The notes: a model not told the origin generated them from the sequence alone. A DNA stretch of 64,000 nt from Ypsolopha sequella (GCA_934047225.1 OW203988.1:5676229-5740228), one strand, 5' to 3'. Shown: positions 44,696 through 55,800, counted from the stretch's first letter. Program-made: numbers and translations.

Positions 44696-45331
44696 CCATC
44701 ATAGCTTGGCCTATGTCCAGAAAGGTTTTTCTCGAAAATCTATTCTATAACTTCTTTTCTAGATGCCGATAAAAAAGCCCAAGTTACTTATGGAACATTA
44801 TTCTATAGAACAATATTTATTTGTGCAACAAGAGAGCAAAGTTTTTTTTTGTTGTGAGTGCCGAGTTTGAATACCGAGCAAGGAAAGTATTCTATAATTG
44901 AATCACGAGCGTAGCGAGTGATTCTAAGTTAGGAACCTAAGCGTGGTGAGCGATTCTAAGGCACAAGAAACAAAATCAATTTGCTCTCGTGTGACACATA
45001 CAACTTTTCACCTCACTAGCGAGAAAACACAAATGTAAAGACACTATATTGTCGAACGAACTGATAACAATTCAATGGTTTTTTTCTGTAAATAATACAC
45101 CATATAAATACATCGCACATAATAGAAATGCAAGGAATGTTAATTGAATCCCAAAAGCCGTCAAAAATCGTTAAATCTCTGATAAACCGATTGAAAATCT
45201 AAAAAATCTAATTTTTTTCTAACTTATGTTACTAAAATTGTTAACAAGTGTCACTTTTACTTTTTTATTAACATACCTAACTTATTTGTATTTTTTTGTA
45301 CTTATAAATAAGTTACTAGGTACGTAATATG
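44696..45331. other. Intergenic; partial family D MITE
   Basis: GAGCGTAGCGAGTGATTCTA and GCGTGGTGAGCGATTCTA at 44900-44960 are degenerate direct repeats. 45232-45275 matches one arm of the MITE at 13978-14336. Confidence 0.4.
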
Positions 45332-45339
45332 TGTGTGAC

Positions 45340-45526
45340 CAAGGGCGGATCCAGCCTGCGAGCCAGGGGGGGTCACAGGCTCCGAATTAGTCCAAATATA
45401 TAATACAATTTTGTGCAATTTTAGGTAAATTTAGCGTGCCTGTATAGAAAAAAGAAGTTGAACTAGGCCCAGAAGGGTCATGACCCCCATGACCCCCCCC
45501 CCCCCCCCCCCCTGGATCCGCCGTTG
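45340..45526. mobile_element. hAT-type MITE family H, copy 2 (187 bp)
   Basis: CAAGGGCGGATCCAG and CTGGATCCGCCGTTG ends (14 of 15 paired). Perfect 8-bp duplication TGTGTGAC at 45332-45339 and 45527-45534. Contains a run of 20 C at 45493-45512. Confidence 0.88.
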
Positions 45527-45755
45527 TGTGTGACCTGATTAGATCGAGTTTTTCCGTACTCTAGAAGTAGGTAGTATACTAAGTAACCCATAAATATCAA
45601 GATAATTTAGGTAGATAGGCGTATATGACGATATCAAGGTTTACAAGAATCAGGTTATATGTACATACAACGTGACAAAACTGCAGCATACAACTTTCAT
45701 TTTAATACGCTTAACTTGACATATTAGTAAATGTTGCGTAAACTGATACATTTTA

Positions 45756-45981
45756 TCTGTACTAAAAATTTTGCAAAATTTTGTCTGTTCGTCTCTCTGT
45801 ATATTCCTTTTTAACTCCAAAACCACTCAACTGATTTGGATGCGGTTCTTTATTATCATCGTAGTGACCCTGGTCAACATACAGGCTATTAGTGTGTTGA
45901 TAAAATGACCGCCAAGTCGAAAACTGTCGATACTACTCAAAGATTGAAAGACACGCGAGCGAAGCCGCGGGCAAAAGCTAG
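45756..45981 (+). mobile_element. Short non-autonomous Helitron
   Basis: Begins TCTGTACTAAAAATTTTGC and ends in a GC-rich hairpin region (GCGAGCGAAGCCGCGG) followed by GCAAAAGCTAG. It sits between A (45755) and T (45982), the Helitron A^T target. The interior AACCACTCAACTGATTTGGA is the usual Lep1-type sequence. Confidence 0.82.
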
Positions 45982-46292
45982 TGATGTAAATTATGTGCTG
46001 TAATCGATTATTTATCGCAGATTTCAATCGGTTTCTGTCAATCAAGGGAATTAAATTTATCGTTTAAATGAAACGAAACCGTTACATTCGTTTTTAATTG
46101 TGTAGTGCCCCATGCCAAAACAAACAATCAGTTGGTACTCGCATGGGTTGGCATGGCTACAGGTTGTGTTGTGATTAAATTATATTTAATTGATTCAATA
46201 GTTTTGTCTAAGAACATGCACCAGAATATGTATATTGTTTATCTATCGTGTTTATGGTAGATATTTTGATTACCATTACTTGCATTGTGTAT

Positions 46293-46491
46293 TTTTAGGG
46301 TTCCGTACCCAAAGGGTAACCAACGGGACCATATTACTAAGACTCCGCTGGCCGTCTGTCCGTCTGTCACCAGGCTGTATCTCACGAACCGTGATAGTTA
46401 GACAGTTGAAATTTTCACAGACGTATTTCTGTTGCCGCTATAACAACAAATACTAAAAAACAGAATAAAATAAACATTTAAGGCGCTACTA
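46293..46491 (+). mobile_element. GGGTTCCGTA family, copy 1 (5' part)
   Basis: TTTTTAGGGTTCCGTACCCA, the GTCTGTCCGTCTGTCACC tract, CAGTTGAAATTTTCACAG and TATAACAACAAATACTA. Cut at about 46491, where another repeat begins. Confidence 0.75.
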
Positions 46492-46496
46492 TATAA

Positions 46497-46690
46497 CTTT
46501 GATAAAATAGTATATTATTTTTGGAATCTTTCTCTAAAGATCTGTTAAAACAGAAACGCGATTGGAGAATTTCGGCTCGATAGAAATATTTATTGAAATG
46601 AGGTCTTTATCGACACCAATTCTCCTGGTTTGACAATTTAGAATGACATATGGGCTGCAATTATATTTTATTAGATGGGTTTTAACAGTA
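46497..46690. repeat. Dispersed repeat, family I (inserted)
   Basis: Reverse complement of 56528-56745: shared blocks ATAGTATATTATTTTTG, CTGTTAAAACAGAAACGCGA and TTGGAGAATTTCGGCTCGAT. It separates the two GGGTTCCGTA pieces. Confidence 0.7.
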
Positions 46691-46691
46691 T

Positions 46692-46935
46692 CTAGTAGTT
46701 CGTCTGTCCATCTGTCACCAGGCTGTATCTCATGAACCGTAATAGTTAGACAGTTGAAATTTTCACAGATGATGTATTTCTGTTGCCGCTATAACAACAA
46801 ATACTAAAAAACATAAATAAAATAAATATTAAAGGGGGCTCCCATACAACAGACATGTTTTTTTTGCCGTTTTTATAGATAATGGTACGGAACCCTTCGT
46901 GCGCGAGTCAGACTCGCACTTGGCCGTTTTTTTTA
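46692..46935 (+). mobile_element. GGGTTCCGTA family, copy 2 (3' part)
   Basis: Repeats CACCAGGCTGTATCTCATGA through AACAACAAATACTA again, then runs to the full 3' end GGTACGGAACCC, GCGAGTCAGACTCGC and ACTTGGCCG. The duplicated middle means this is not simply one element split by an insertion. Confidence 0.72.
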
Positions 46936-47934
46936 CATACAATACTTGGCTGGCCATCGCACCAGATAGAAAGCGTCGGTAAGACCTAGAAACTGGGAGA
47001 GACAGCAGGCGAAGCGTTAATTAGTCTTACCAGGGATTTCAGCAAAAATCTACGGAAGTCGATAACGGACGAATGGCTTATACTACGCCCTGTCTTAAAC
47101 CACTCCCCCGGTAGGGCTTCTCATGACGTCGTGCCGGAACACGATGAGTCGCTTGGCGGCTGGTTTCATTATGAGGGTGGTGGTGACAAGCCTTGGCCGA
47201 AGCCTCCTTTACTATTAGGCATTTATTGTTTATGGCTAATGTTTTGTTTGCGCTATTGTTCTTTTATTAGGCCTTTACATATGAAATTGCCGTTTTCCAT
47301 AGAGAATGTGAAGGAAACTCAATTTTCAGTGCTAACATTTTTGCATTTTTTTAGGAATGGCAAATCCAAATTATGTAATTTACTTTGTTGTATGAATGAG
47401 ACAACATTAAGCTAACAGCAACAATAATTTAATTTTAGAAAAGTGTCAGCTGTATAAAATTATTGCGAATCTTATCATGGAAATGGATGGCATTTAGGAC
47501 GAACTGTTTTTGAAATTTTAATTTTGGTTATCAAACCGACAATGAAAACAAAATTTAATACGTAGATGTAAAACCTTGAAATCAGATTTCAATCAAACAA
47601 ATAATGGAAATAGCTATTGAATTACAGGAACGATGATCTCATGTAACTGTAAGAAAATTTCAGCAATTTCATATGTAAAGACTTTGGGTTTTTTCTGAGA
47701 CTTCAGTCTGAATGGCGACAATATGTCTCTGAAAAACTTGTAACTACTTTCGTAAAGACCCAGAATAATCTCCGAAACCATTAGTTTCCCGCAAGTTGAT
47801 GAGAGATATGTGCGAGGTTGCCAACTCATTAATGTTCTGGAGAAAATTGAAGTAGCTACAGTAGACCGCCAAATGGTGAGACCAAGTACTGACAGTCAAA
47901 TGAAAATTCCGACTGAAGGCGCCAGGGTGTTCCG
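46936..47934. other. Intergenic; unplaced GC-rich stretch
   Basis: 46940-47200 is GC-richer and reads like retroelement coding debris (GRTSRRSVN and LGGWFHYEGGGDKPW in one frame) but I could not assign it. The rest is AT-rich. Confidence 0.3.
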
Positions 47935-48058
47935 TTCCATTATCTATAAAAACAGCAAAAAAAAAAACATGTCTGTTGTATGGGGGCTCCCATTTTTATC
48001 TTCCACTTGCGCATTTCTTTCTTTCGTCACTTCAATTCCATTCATATTTTCTTTATGC
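47935..48058 (-). mobile_element. Chimera of two repeat fragments
   Basis: 47935-47990 (TTCCATTATCTATAAAAAC, ACATGTCTGTTGTATGG) is the 3' part of the GGGTTCCGTA family. It runs straight into 47999-48058 (ATCTTCCACTTGCGCATTTC), the minus-strand LINE tail seen at 59670-59919. Confidence 0.6.
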
Positions 48059-49094
48059 CCATATATAATGGTATATCATTTATACACTTATCTGAAGGAA
48101 TCTAGTCATCTATATAAATAACATATACTTGTTTCCTTTAGATAGAAGCAAACCCATAACTCCTTCATGTCTTCTATCGCATTTATGCCTTAATATCGCA
48201 GTAAAATAAAAAAGTGTAATAAAGTTTACTGTATATGTGGATAAGTACAAGTGTTTTTTTAAGCAATGTTTTATAAATTCCACCAAGTGCCAACAATCAC
48301 TAGCATCTACTATCTTTAGGCACATTTTTGACTTCCAAATGTTACAGTCTTTGCATAATTAACCCAAGTACCGTGAAACTTCAATAACACAAACAAACAA
48401 AAACTGTCGAATCTTTGACCGTATAAATATAGTAAAAAGAACTTGGCAAAAACGAAGATTGATAAAAAGAAGCCAAAAGCGTGTAACGAGTTAAGTCATG
48501 TTATTGAATACATAAAATATTAAGGTTTAAAGATATTTTATGTAAAATGAAAAACATATTGGTCATTCTAGTTTTCTGTTTTGTTTACACTTTTAAAATA
48601 CTTACATGTTTCTGAATAATTTATTTTGGCAAGCTTTTAGTATTTGGGGAATATATGACAGTTTATATTGTTGTAGTGAATTCAAATCGTGAATATTTAA
48701 TAGTATAACATCCGGGAAGATCCAAAACAAAATCACGTTTCTTTTTACGTAAATGTTCATAACCGAATCATTTAATTTAACGCTCATGCTGATTGAATCA
48801 GAAAGATCGTCATGCGTTGCCACACAATCTGTGAGATGTAAGAGCAAATGAAAGGAACATTAATTTGTGTTCATATTTATGATATACTTGGCTACACTGA
48901 CAATAATGTCTCTCTCCTCTTTACAAGATTAATCGTTATTTTAACTGAATTCACTTTTTTATGTTTTGCAGTTTTTTCAGTGTAGGTACTGATTATTAGT
49001 TTTTTTTATCAGTATTGACAACATCCCAAATAATTAATTAATTTATCGATGGTGACTGGAAAATCCGTTACGAATTCATTACGGTATTAGTTTA
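48059..49094. other. Intergenic, nothing recognised
   Basis: Open frames at 48110-48325 and 48602-48847 (minus) are AT-rich and without family likeness. Confidence 0.35.
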
Positions 49095-49385
49095 TTTGAT
49101 ATTTGTACATACATACATATATTCTTACGCCTGTCTCCCAGAGAGATAGGCAGAGACTTCAGATTTATATTTGCTACGATAACGACACACCGCTTTCGCT
49201 TTTCCACATCTATCAATCTAATCATACGAACTTTTTTATTCCGGGTACTTTTGACATTGCCCTTTTTCAGTATTTCGCCAATTTGGTCTGCATGTTTCTT
49301 CCTTCTAGGGCGCGCTTGCACTTGCCTACCATCAGTTTCTTTCGTCACTCCACTTTCATTCATCCACTCTACACGGCCAAACCAT
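49095..49385 (-). pseudogene. LINE C-terminal tail, family J
   Basis: Read on the minus strand: MNESGVTKETDGRQVQARPR, HADQIGEILKKGNVKSTRNK and VRMIRLIDVEKRKR, ending in a TATG-type simple repeat. Homologous to 55494-55800. Confidence 0.65.
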
Positions 49386-50173
49386 GATATTTATTTCTTT
49401 CATTTTCAGTAAAATATGCCTAAGATTAGTAAATCCGCAATGGAGCTCATTAGATTAAGAGGCGTATTCCGAAAGTCTCGTTTTAATCGTTAATTACCCG
49501 CATGGATGGTTTTATCGCTTCTGCTCAGCTCCACATCGGTGTTAAGGTTAAAAGAGCGAATGTCAACTGTTACGCAACGATTGTTTTCATTTTTTATGCT
49601 GAGTCAAACTCGGCGAAAAAATCGGTTGTTCTCGAACCTTTATGTTAGCAGTTTCATTGTTCTCTCGTCGTTTTATGAGACTTCGAAATTGTGGAATTGA
49701 CATTTCATTTCCGGATTCTCGTCAATTTTGATACTAAGACTACATTTAAATAAATATAGAATTTATTCCGAAAATACATTAAAAAAAATTGCTTCATCTC
49801 ATAAAATAATTCATAGAAGTAGAGAGTGTGCAATTTAAGCGATTTCATAAAATTCATATCGTGATGTTTGACTGCAACTTGCAAATATTTGTCAATTGAG
49901 ACAGACATTTCTGCAATATTTATGCAAATTGAATGTCTAACATATAAGATTTTTTTTTGCAACGAAAATAGCATACTCTTATGTGATAGATATCTCATGC
50001 AGTGTGAATTTACATGTTATTAACTAAAGCGTGATCCTGCAAGGTTGTTTAGCAACACGCAACCTGCGACTTTATTGTTGCTGCACGATCTACGTTGTAC
50101 GTTATATTGCACTTTATATTAGTGAAATTATGATAAGACACCAATTTTTTTATATGTTAGTGCTACGAATTTA
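49386..50173. other. Intergenic, nothing recognised
   Basis: No supported feature. Confidence 0.35.
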
Positions 50174-50392
50174 TTTTTTAGGGTTCCGTACCCAAAGGGT
50201 AACCAACGGGACCCTATTACTAAGACTACGCTGTCTGTCTGTCCGTCCGTCTATCTATCCGTCTGTCCCTCTGTCACCAGGCGGTATCTCATGAACCGTG
50301 ATAGTTAGACAGTTGAAATTTTCACAGATGATGTATTTCTATTGCCGCTATAACAACAAATACTACAAAACAGAATAAAATAAATATTTAAA
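50174..50392 (+). mobile_element. GGGTTCCGTA family, copy 3 (3' truncated)
   Basis: Same 5' part as copy 1, with an expanded GTCTGTCTGTCCGTCCGTCT tract. It breaks at about 50392, directly at the inverted family B repeat. Confidence 0.75.
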
Positions 50393-50395
50393 GGG

Positions 50396-50660
50396 ACATG
50401 GAATGAAATATATTTATTTTTGTAATGTATTACAGGTCAGTTTTAATGTAATATAAGTAATTAAATAATCTATGTGCATAAGTAATAGTTTTATGTCATA
50501 AATAATAATATGGGGAAATACGCAGGGGAATAATAAAGGTTGGGTTTACTTATATTTAATAAAAAAAATACACTTGAATAAGATAAAATATAGGAATAAG
50601 GAATAAATAATATTATAAATATATGCAATACATATAATAAATATATGCCTAACTCCGCCC
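50396..50660 (-). mobile_element. Family B retroposon-like repeat, inverted copy
   Basis: GGAATGAAATATATTTATTT through ATATGCCTAACTCCGCCCAT is the reverse complement of 33815-34081. Confidence 0.6.
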
Positions 50661-50664
50661 ATTC

Positions 50665-50860
50665 GATGCATGGTGCTTTTGTGGACTAGTGATTCGAGTA
50701 CTCGACCACTAAGAGGTCGTGGGTTCAAGTCCCGTAGGCGCACGTTTGTGTTCGGTTTGCGTGCTTCAGAATGCATGTATGCAAGATGTACCTCGAAAGG
50801 GCTCACCACCCATCACGCTGGGACGTAATAATCGTTGGCGAATCGTGGGTGTACGAGTGT
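50665..50860 (+). mobile_element. tRNA-derived SINE, copy 3
   Basis: The tRNA-like head ends with box B GGGTTCAAGTCCCG. The body has GGGCTCACCACCCATCACGC and GGCGAATCGTGGGTGTAC, shared with copy 1. Only the T-arm is convincingly tRNA-like. Confidence 0.65.
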
Positions 50861-50930
50861 ATTGTCATTAAAGGAGAAAATAATATAAATGATGAAATCA
50901 ATATTTATATTTTGCTATAATGAGCTTTTC

Positions 50931-51033
50931 ATTTAGTTTAATAATTATTAACACAACAAAAATAACAATTTAAGTATTTTCGAGATATGTTTAAATTGTT
51001 ATTTTTGTTGTGTTAATAATTATTAAACTAAAT
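50931..51033. repeat. Perfect 42-bp inverted repeat
   Basis: ATTTAGTTTAATAATTATTA, then ACACAACAAAAATAACAATTTA, is exactly mirrored at 50992-51033 around a 19-nt loop. AT-rich and probably a recent MITE. Confidence 0.8.
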
Positions 51034-51224
51034 AATATAAATTATCACTCTCATTGATATATGATATGATAGGCAGAAAAAACTTGTAGACTAGTGAAAC
51101 GATATCTGGGATGTATGACAGCACTTTGTTCTGATGATGATAAAGCAGATAGCGGCCGTAATTTTTTCCTTATGTCACGTTTCGTTCGAGGTCAATAATG
51201 AAACTAATGGGCTTTATTTAAAAT

Positions 51225-52096
51225 CTAGCTTTTGTCCGCGGCTTCGCTCGTGTGAATGTGTATTTCAATCAATGTAAAATAATAGTAGTTTATGCTACAA
51301 GGGCGAAAAGGAATAAATTACGAGGACGATTTAAAACGTAACCGAGTAATTTATTGCTCTTACGCCCGTGTATCATACTACGTTTTTCAATGCATAGTAT
51401 GAGGAAATACAACAAATATAATCTTGTGAACTTTAAATTATGATTGACTCAAAAGGACTGTATCCAGAGCCATTAAACAGTGGAAAAAAAGTATAACATT
51501 TATGGTACACAGGAAAGGCTGCAGGTTAGCCAACCACTGTAAATAAATAAAAAAAAAATAATAATGCCCTAGGGCAAAATAATCGACTCTGTTCGGTTTT
51601 GATGCATAAAAAGTGGGCCTTTACGAGGACTTGCATTGAAAAAACTATTATCGACAGTTTCCAGCTTAGCGGTTGTTTTATTAACACATAACACCATTTA
51701 TAGCCTTATATGGACCAGCCTTCGTAGCACAGTGTTTAATCGCGCGCGATGCGACTTAGTTGAATCACAAGCGCGAGGAGCGTGACACGATGTTTTTGCG
51801 ATTAAACAGTACGTCACGCTCCTTGCACTTGTGATTCAACTAGTGGCGTCGCGCGCGATTAAATACTATGCTACGGGCGCATGATCACTACGATGGTAAT
51901 ATAGAAAACTGCATCTAAATCCGTTGAGTGATTTTCGAGTTAAAACGGAACATAAATACATACAGACAGACAAAAAAAATAGTTTTGGAGTCAGTACAAC
52001 ACTTATAATTTTTATAACCCATTTATTTTTAAATTTCGCAAAAATATTAAATGTACAGACACGACATTTTTACTACCTTATTATTAGTATAGATAT
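51225..52096 (-). mobile_element. Composite Helitron-like region
   Basis: The left end CTAGCTTTTGTCCGCGGCTT is the Helitron 3' terminus, although the flanking base is not the expected one. The right end TTAGTATAGA at 52096 is the 5' terminus (TCTATACTAATAATAAGG on the minus strand) followed by the expected base. Between them lie a duplicated unit (51283-51650) and a GC-rich fold-back. Probably several events. Confidence 0.5.
51723..51875. repeat. GC-rich 63-bp-arm fold-back
   Basis: CGTAGCACAGTGTTTAATCG, CGCGCGATGCGAC and TTGAATCACAAG pair with CTTGTGATTCAAC, GTCGCGCGCGATTAAA and CTATGCTACG. The arms are about 85 percent complementary. Confidence 0.75.
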
Positions 52097-52106
52097 AGAT
52101 ATCGCA

Positions 52107-52528
52107 GCAAAATAGTAGTTTATGCTACAAGGGCGCAAAGGAATAAATTACGAGGACGATTTAAAACACGAGTGTAGCGAGTGTTTTAAACGTAACCGAG
52201 TAATTTATTGCTTTTACGCCCGTGTATCATACTACGTTTTTCAATGCATAGTGTGAGGAAATGAAAACAAATATAATCTTGTGAACTTTAAATTATAATT
52301 GGCTCAAAAGGACTGTATCGTAAAAAAAGTATAACGTCTATGGTACACAGGAAAGGCTGCAGGTTAGCCAACCATTGTAAATAAATAAAAAATTTTAAAG
52401 CCCTAGGGCAAAATAATCGACTTTCTGTTCGGTTTTGATGCATAAAAATTGGGCCTTTAAGAGCACATGCATTGAAAAATATTAAATGTACAGACACGCC
52501 ATTTTTACTACCTTATTATTAGTATAGA
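52107..52528. repeat. Second copy of the unit at 51283-52096 (internally deleted)
   Basis: ATAGTAGTTTATGCTACAAG, CACAGGAAAGGCTGCAGG and GCCCTAGGGCAAAATAATCG follow in the same order and orientation, and it ends in the same ATTATTAGTATAGA terminus. About 390 bp, including the fold-back, is absent. Confidence 0.75.
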
Positions 52529-52930
52529 TATAGATATCGAAGCAAAAAGTAACTTAATTAGTCGTGGTAATAGAGTCTTGACCTCGTATTGATGTGCTTT
52601 TATTATGTTATTCCGTAATATGTATTACGTATACATAAAAACCGAGGACCAGAAAAACATGAAAAAACTTACCACGTCCTTTAGAATGAAGTACAAAGCC
52701 TTGGGGCTAAGGAATCAATAACCAGGCTTCGAGCCAAGCTGAATGTAGGCTTGAGCTAAGACCTAGTTATCTCCATTTTTATTTTCGGTACATGCCAAAC
52801 TCCAGCGAAGATATGTGCTGTATTCACATGAAAGACATTGCTTTCGTGGCCTGAATCTCGTTGTGATGTGAAATTTGACCTTGCAGATTTAAGCAAGGAC
52901 TGTACGCCCTGATAAAAAAATATATCATCA
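52529..52930. other. Intergenic, nothing recognised
   Basis: No supported feature. Confidence 0.35.
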
Positions 52931-53313
52931 CTAGCTTTTGCCCGCGGCTTCGCACGCGAAGATTAAGTTATTGTATAGTCGTATCGAATCCCAACCCATC
53001 CCATCACATCCCATCCGACTAATGCCACTATCCTACCCGGAGAGTATTATGTTCCTTGATCCCATCCCGCCCCATCCTCACTATCCCATCCCACTAATAT
53101 TCAACGGCGTGAAGCAGTCTTTTCTATAGGAACTTGACACCCCATTGCCTTCCAATGGGAACTGATTTATGGGATAAAAAGTAGCCTATGTCCTATTCTA
53201 GGTCTAGAACTACATTTGTGCAAAGTTTCAGCTGAATCGTTTCAGTAGTTTCAGCGTGAAGGAGTAACAAACATCCATCCATCCAATTTTTCGCATTTAT
53301 AATATTAGTGGGA
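52931..53313 (-). mobile_element. Non-autonomous Helitron (Lep1-like), 383 bp
   Basis: On the minus strand it begins TCCCACTAATATTATAAATG and ends CGAAGCCGCGGGCAAAAGCTAG. The flanking bases are A before and T after, the Helitron target. The interior has the common CAAAGTTTCAGCTGAATCG and GGCTACTTTTTATCCC blocks, plus a CCCATCC-type minisatellite at 52988-53098. Confidence 0.85.
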
Positions 53314-53879
53314 TAGTGGGATTATCCGAGGTGTGTTACGTGATACCAAGTATGGACTGCATGTAAAGTGCAAGTCACTGTCCACTCGTACATGATCGCC
53401 GTACTTCAGGCAGAAATATAGACCCACAGCTTAAGGCTGTTGTAGCCGCCAATGACCTTGAGTCGACCTGTGTCGGTACCAATATCGACAGATACTATAT
53501 TGAAATAACGTTCATATCAGCGCGCACTGCATTACGACGTCGCTGGGTCTCAGAATAGCGCAAAATAGGCGCGCAAATACTTAAAAATGTATAAAAATAT
53601 TTGTAGCTAAATTTCTTTAAAAATAATCCATGGAAGTCATTTGTTGTTATAATATCGTCAATTTGACGAAGTTTCAATTTGTTCTTTGCATACTTAATCA
53701 ATTAAATCGGACCTTAGTATTAAATTGAATCCTATTTTGGTATTTATTTTGTTAAATTTCTAGATAAAAATTCAAAATTCTAATCAATGCACATGATTTC
53801 AGATATTCTGTATTATATTATATCTTTTTTTCAAATTTTTTACTTAATTAACAGCTTAGTTAAACCGGACCTTAATTGT
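53314..53879. other. Intergenic, nothing recognised
   Basis: 53380-53470 is GC-richer (CGTACTTCAGGCAG, GACCTTGAGTCGACCTGTG) and may be repeat debris. Confidence 0.35.
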
Positions 53880-54016
53880 GATTTGTACGGTCACCGGCTG
53901 TTATGACCGCCTTAACGTGAATTCCGAAGCACTCGGACTGATCACATACGTGCCCCTACGGCTTTGAACCCGTGATTGGTCGAGAAGTTCGAATCACTGG
54001 GCCACAGAGGCGGTGT
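53880..54016 (-). mobile_element. tRNA-derived SINE, copy 4
   Basis: On the minus strand the head reads GGCCCAGTGATTCGAAC with box B GGGTTCAAAGCCGT, followed by a GGGGCACGTATGTGATCAG body. Related to copy 3. Confidence 0.6.
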
Positions 54017-55114
54017 ATTCAGGATACAAATTAGTAAAATTTATGATACTACGCCTGCGAAAGTCGGACAAATTTTTCTACGCTCTCATTGAAATCCTGT
54101 AAATATTTATAAGCAAATTATGTGACCTATAGATGTACGCATCAAAGAAATCATTTGCCAGTGGTTCAGAAAAGTCCTTAGAAAGAAAATTTGTAATTTT
54201 ATAAATTATTATGGTTAGGTATGTTTACTATTTAACGGCAAGTTGATTTTATTACCGGGTGAGAAGATTGTATTTATAAGATAATGGTTGCCTTCGAACA
54301 TTTGCATGGTTCTAATTTTCCAGGGGACTCGTTTATTTCTGAACGATTTCCTTAAAATAAGGCTTTGGTAGGAATTAATAATTCGTTTCGTATTTGTACG
54401 ACTTGTGTAAGACTCAAGGTCGTTAGCAGCTACCTGCCCCTTTACTTGTTTCTACTAAACAAAAAGACTGTATATATTAGTTATCTAAATAGTCAACAGA
54501 CCGGCAATACTAAATAGTAATTTGTTTCTTTGTGCTAAAATATTACGTGCCATTTGTCCTCATTGTCATACTGTTATACCTATAAAATTTGTTTATGTTT
54601 AAAGTTGTTAAATATATTGTTTAAAATAGTCCATGAAGTCAAGGGCGGATTCATGCAGGATTTGATTCTGGTGGGGGGGCATTCTGAAGAGATTTATCAC
54701 AAAGTAAAAAAAGAAAGTTTTTAGACGCCTTAAGCCTTCAGGCGCCTTTGGAAAACCTATCTGTACCTTATACACCTATGCTGTATAAAATTGCACCCGA
54801 TTGAAATGGAAAATTCGAGTCAAGTGCATGGAATCCTGAAATAGGGCACATTTGAATAAACGCGGGCGAAGCCGCGGGCAAAAGGCTAGTATTGAATAAA
54901 ATAAAAATATGGAAGTCCATGTCGGATAAACTTGCTTATTGTTATGTATGATAGAATTCATGTTTGCATCGTCGAAGTCAGGATTACACTCCGCTCGGTT
55001 GCATTTGAATTTGAGGGTACTTGTCTCTTGGTTGCATTGAATGGAGATGGAAAGCAAAGAATGTGTTTGTATATCGCATTGTCAACTATATTTATTTTGC
55101 TATTAATCAGGTGG
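54017..55114. other. Intergenic with transposon remnants
   Basis: CAAGGGCGGATTCATGCAGG at 54641 is a lone hAT family H tip, followed by a G-run. GCGGGCGAAGCCGCGGGCAA at 54861 with GGCTAG is a lone Helitron 3' end. No gene. Confidence 0.45.
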
Positions 55115-55260
55115 TAGAGCTGATGCCGGGCTCGACTGTGGAGGTCCCACCATCTTACTTGGAGACCCCCTCGAAGTAATTCGGGGGAGAGTAAGAGGAC
55201 AGCTCACAGGCAAAAACTAGGAGGCCTACCATGCCTGGGACCGATGGATGCCGGTATATC
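55115..55260 (+). mobile_element. Non-LTR retrotransposon fragment
   Basis: GAGCTGATGCCGGGCTCGAC, GGGGAGAGTAAGAGGACAG and CTACCATGCCTGGGACC, the inverse of 10496-10625. Confidence 0.6.
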
Positions 55261-55274
55261 CATCCCTAATAGCC

Positions 55275-55480
55275 GGGCCTTATATGGAACAGACTGGTGA
55301 CGGGCAGCGGCTTCACTGGTGTGAGGGTTCCGGCACCACGCTCACCAACCCGCCTGCCCAGCGTGTGTGAGCATGGGCAATTCTTCTAGGATGACCGCCG
55401 GGAGTGGCAAAGTCCTATAAAGGCTTATGTCCAGCAGTGGACGAACTAGGCCGATGGATGGATTGGATGGATGATTTATT
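55275..55480 (+). mobile_element. Non-LTR retrotransposon 3' end
   Basis: GGAACAGACTGGTGACGGGC, ACCAACCCGCCTGCCCAGCG and AGGCTTATGTCCAGCAGTGG, ending in GGATGGATTGGATGGAT. The same stretch is at 61500-61685. Confidence 0.65.
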
Positions 55481-55493
55481 GGCTCAGTAAAAA

Positions 55494-55800
55494 GATGTTT
55501 TTACTATAACGGTGGTTTGGACATGTAGAGAGGATAAATGAAAGTAGAGTGACGAAAGAATTTATGGCGCACAAGTGGAAAGTACAGCTCGACCAGGCCG
55601 CCCTAGAAGGACGTATGCTGACCAAATCGGCGACATACTGAAGAAAGGCCATATCAAAAGTACCCGGAATAGAAGAGCTTGTATGACTAGATTGATGGAT
55701 GTGGAAGAGGCGAAAAAGGTGTGCTTGGATCGTAGCAGATGGAAATCTGTAGTCTCTGCCTACCCCTCTAGGAGACAGGCGTGAGTATATGTATGTATGT
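55494..55800 (+). pseudogene. LINE C-terminal tail, family J (best copy)
   Basis: Reads RPGRPRRTYADQIGDILKKG, HIKSTRNRRACMTRLMDVEE and KSVVSAYPSRRQA, then TGA and a TATG-type simple repeat. This is the C-terminal extension typical of LINE ORF2 proteins (RPGRPRxxW-like motif). Other copies: 49095-49385 (-), 59670-59919 (-), 62640-62875 (+), and short pieces at 47999 and 58797. Confidence 0.72.
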
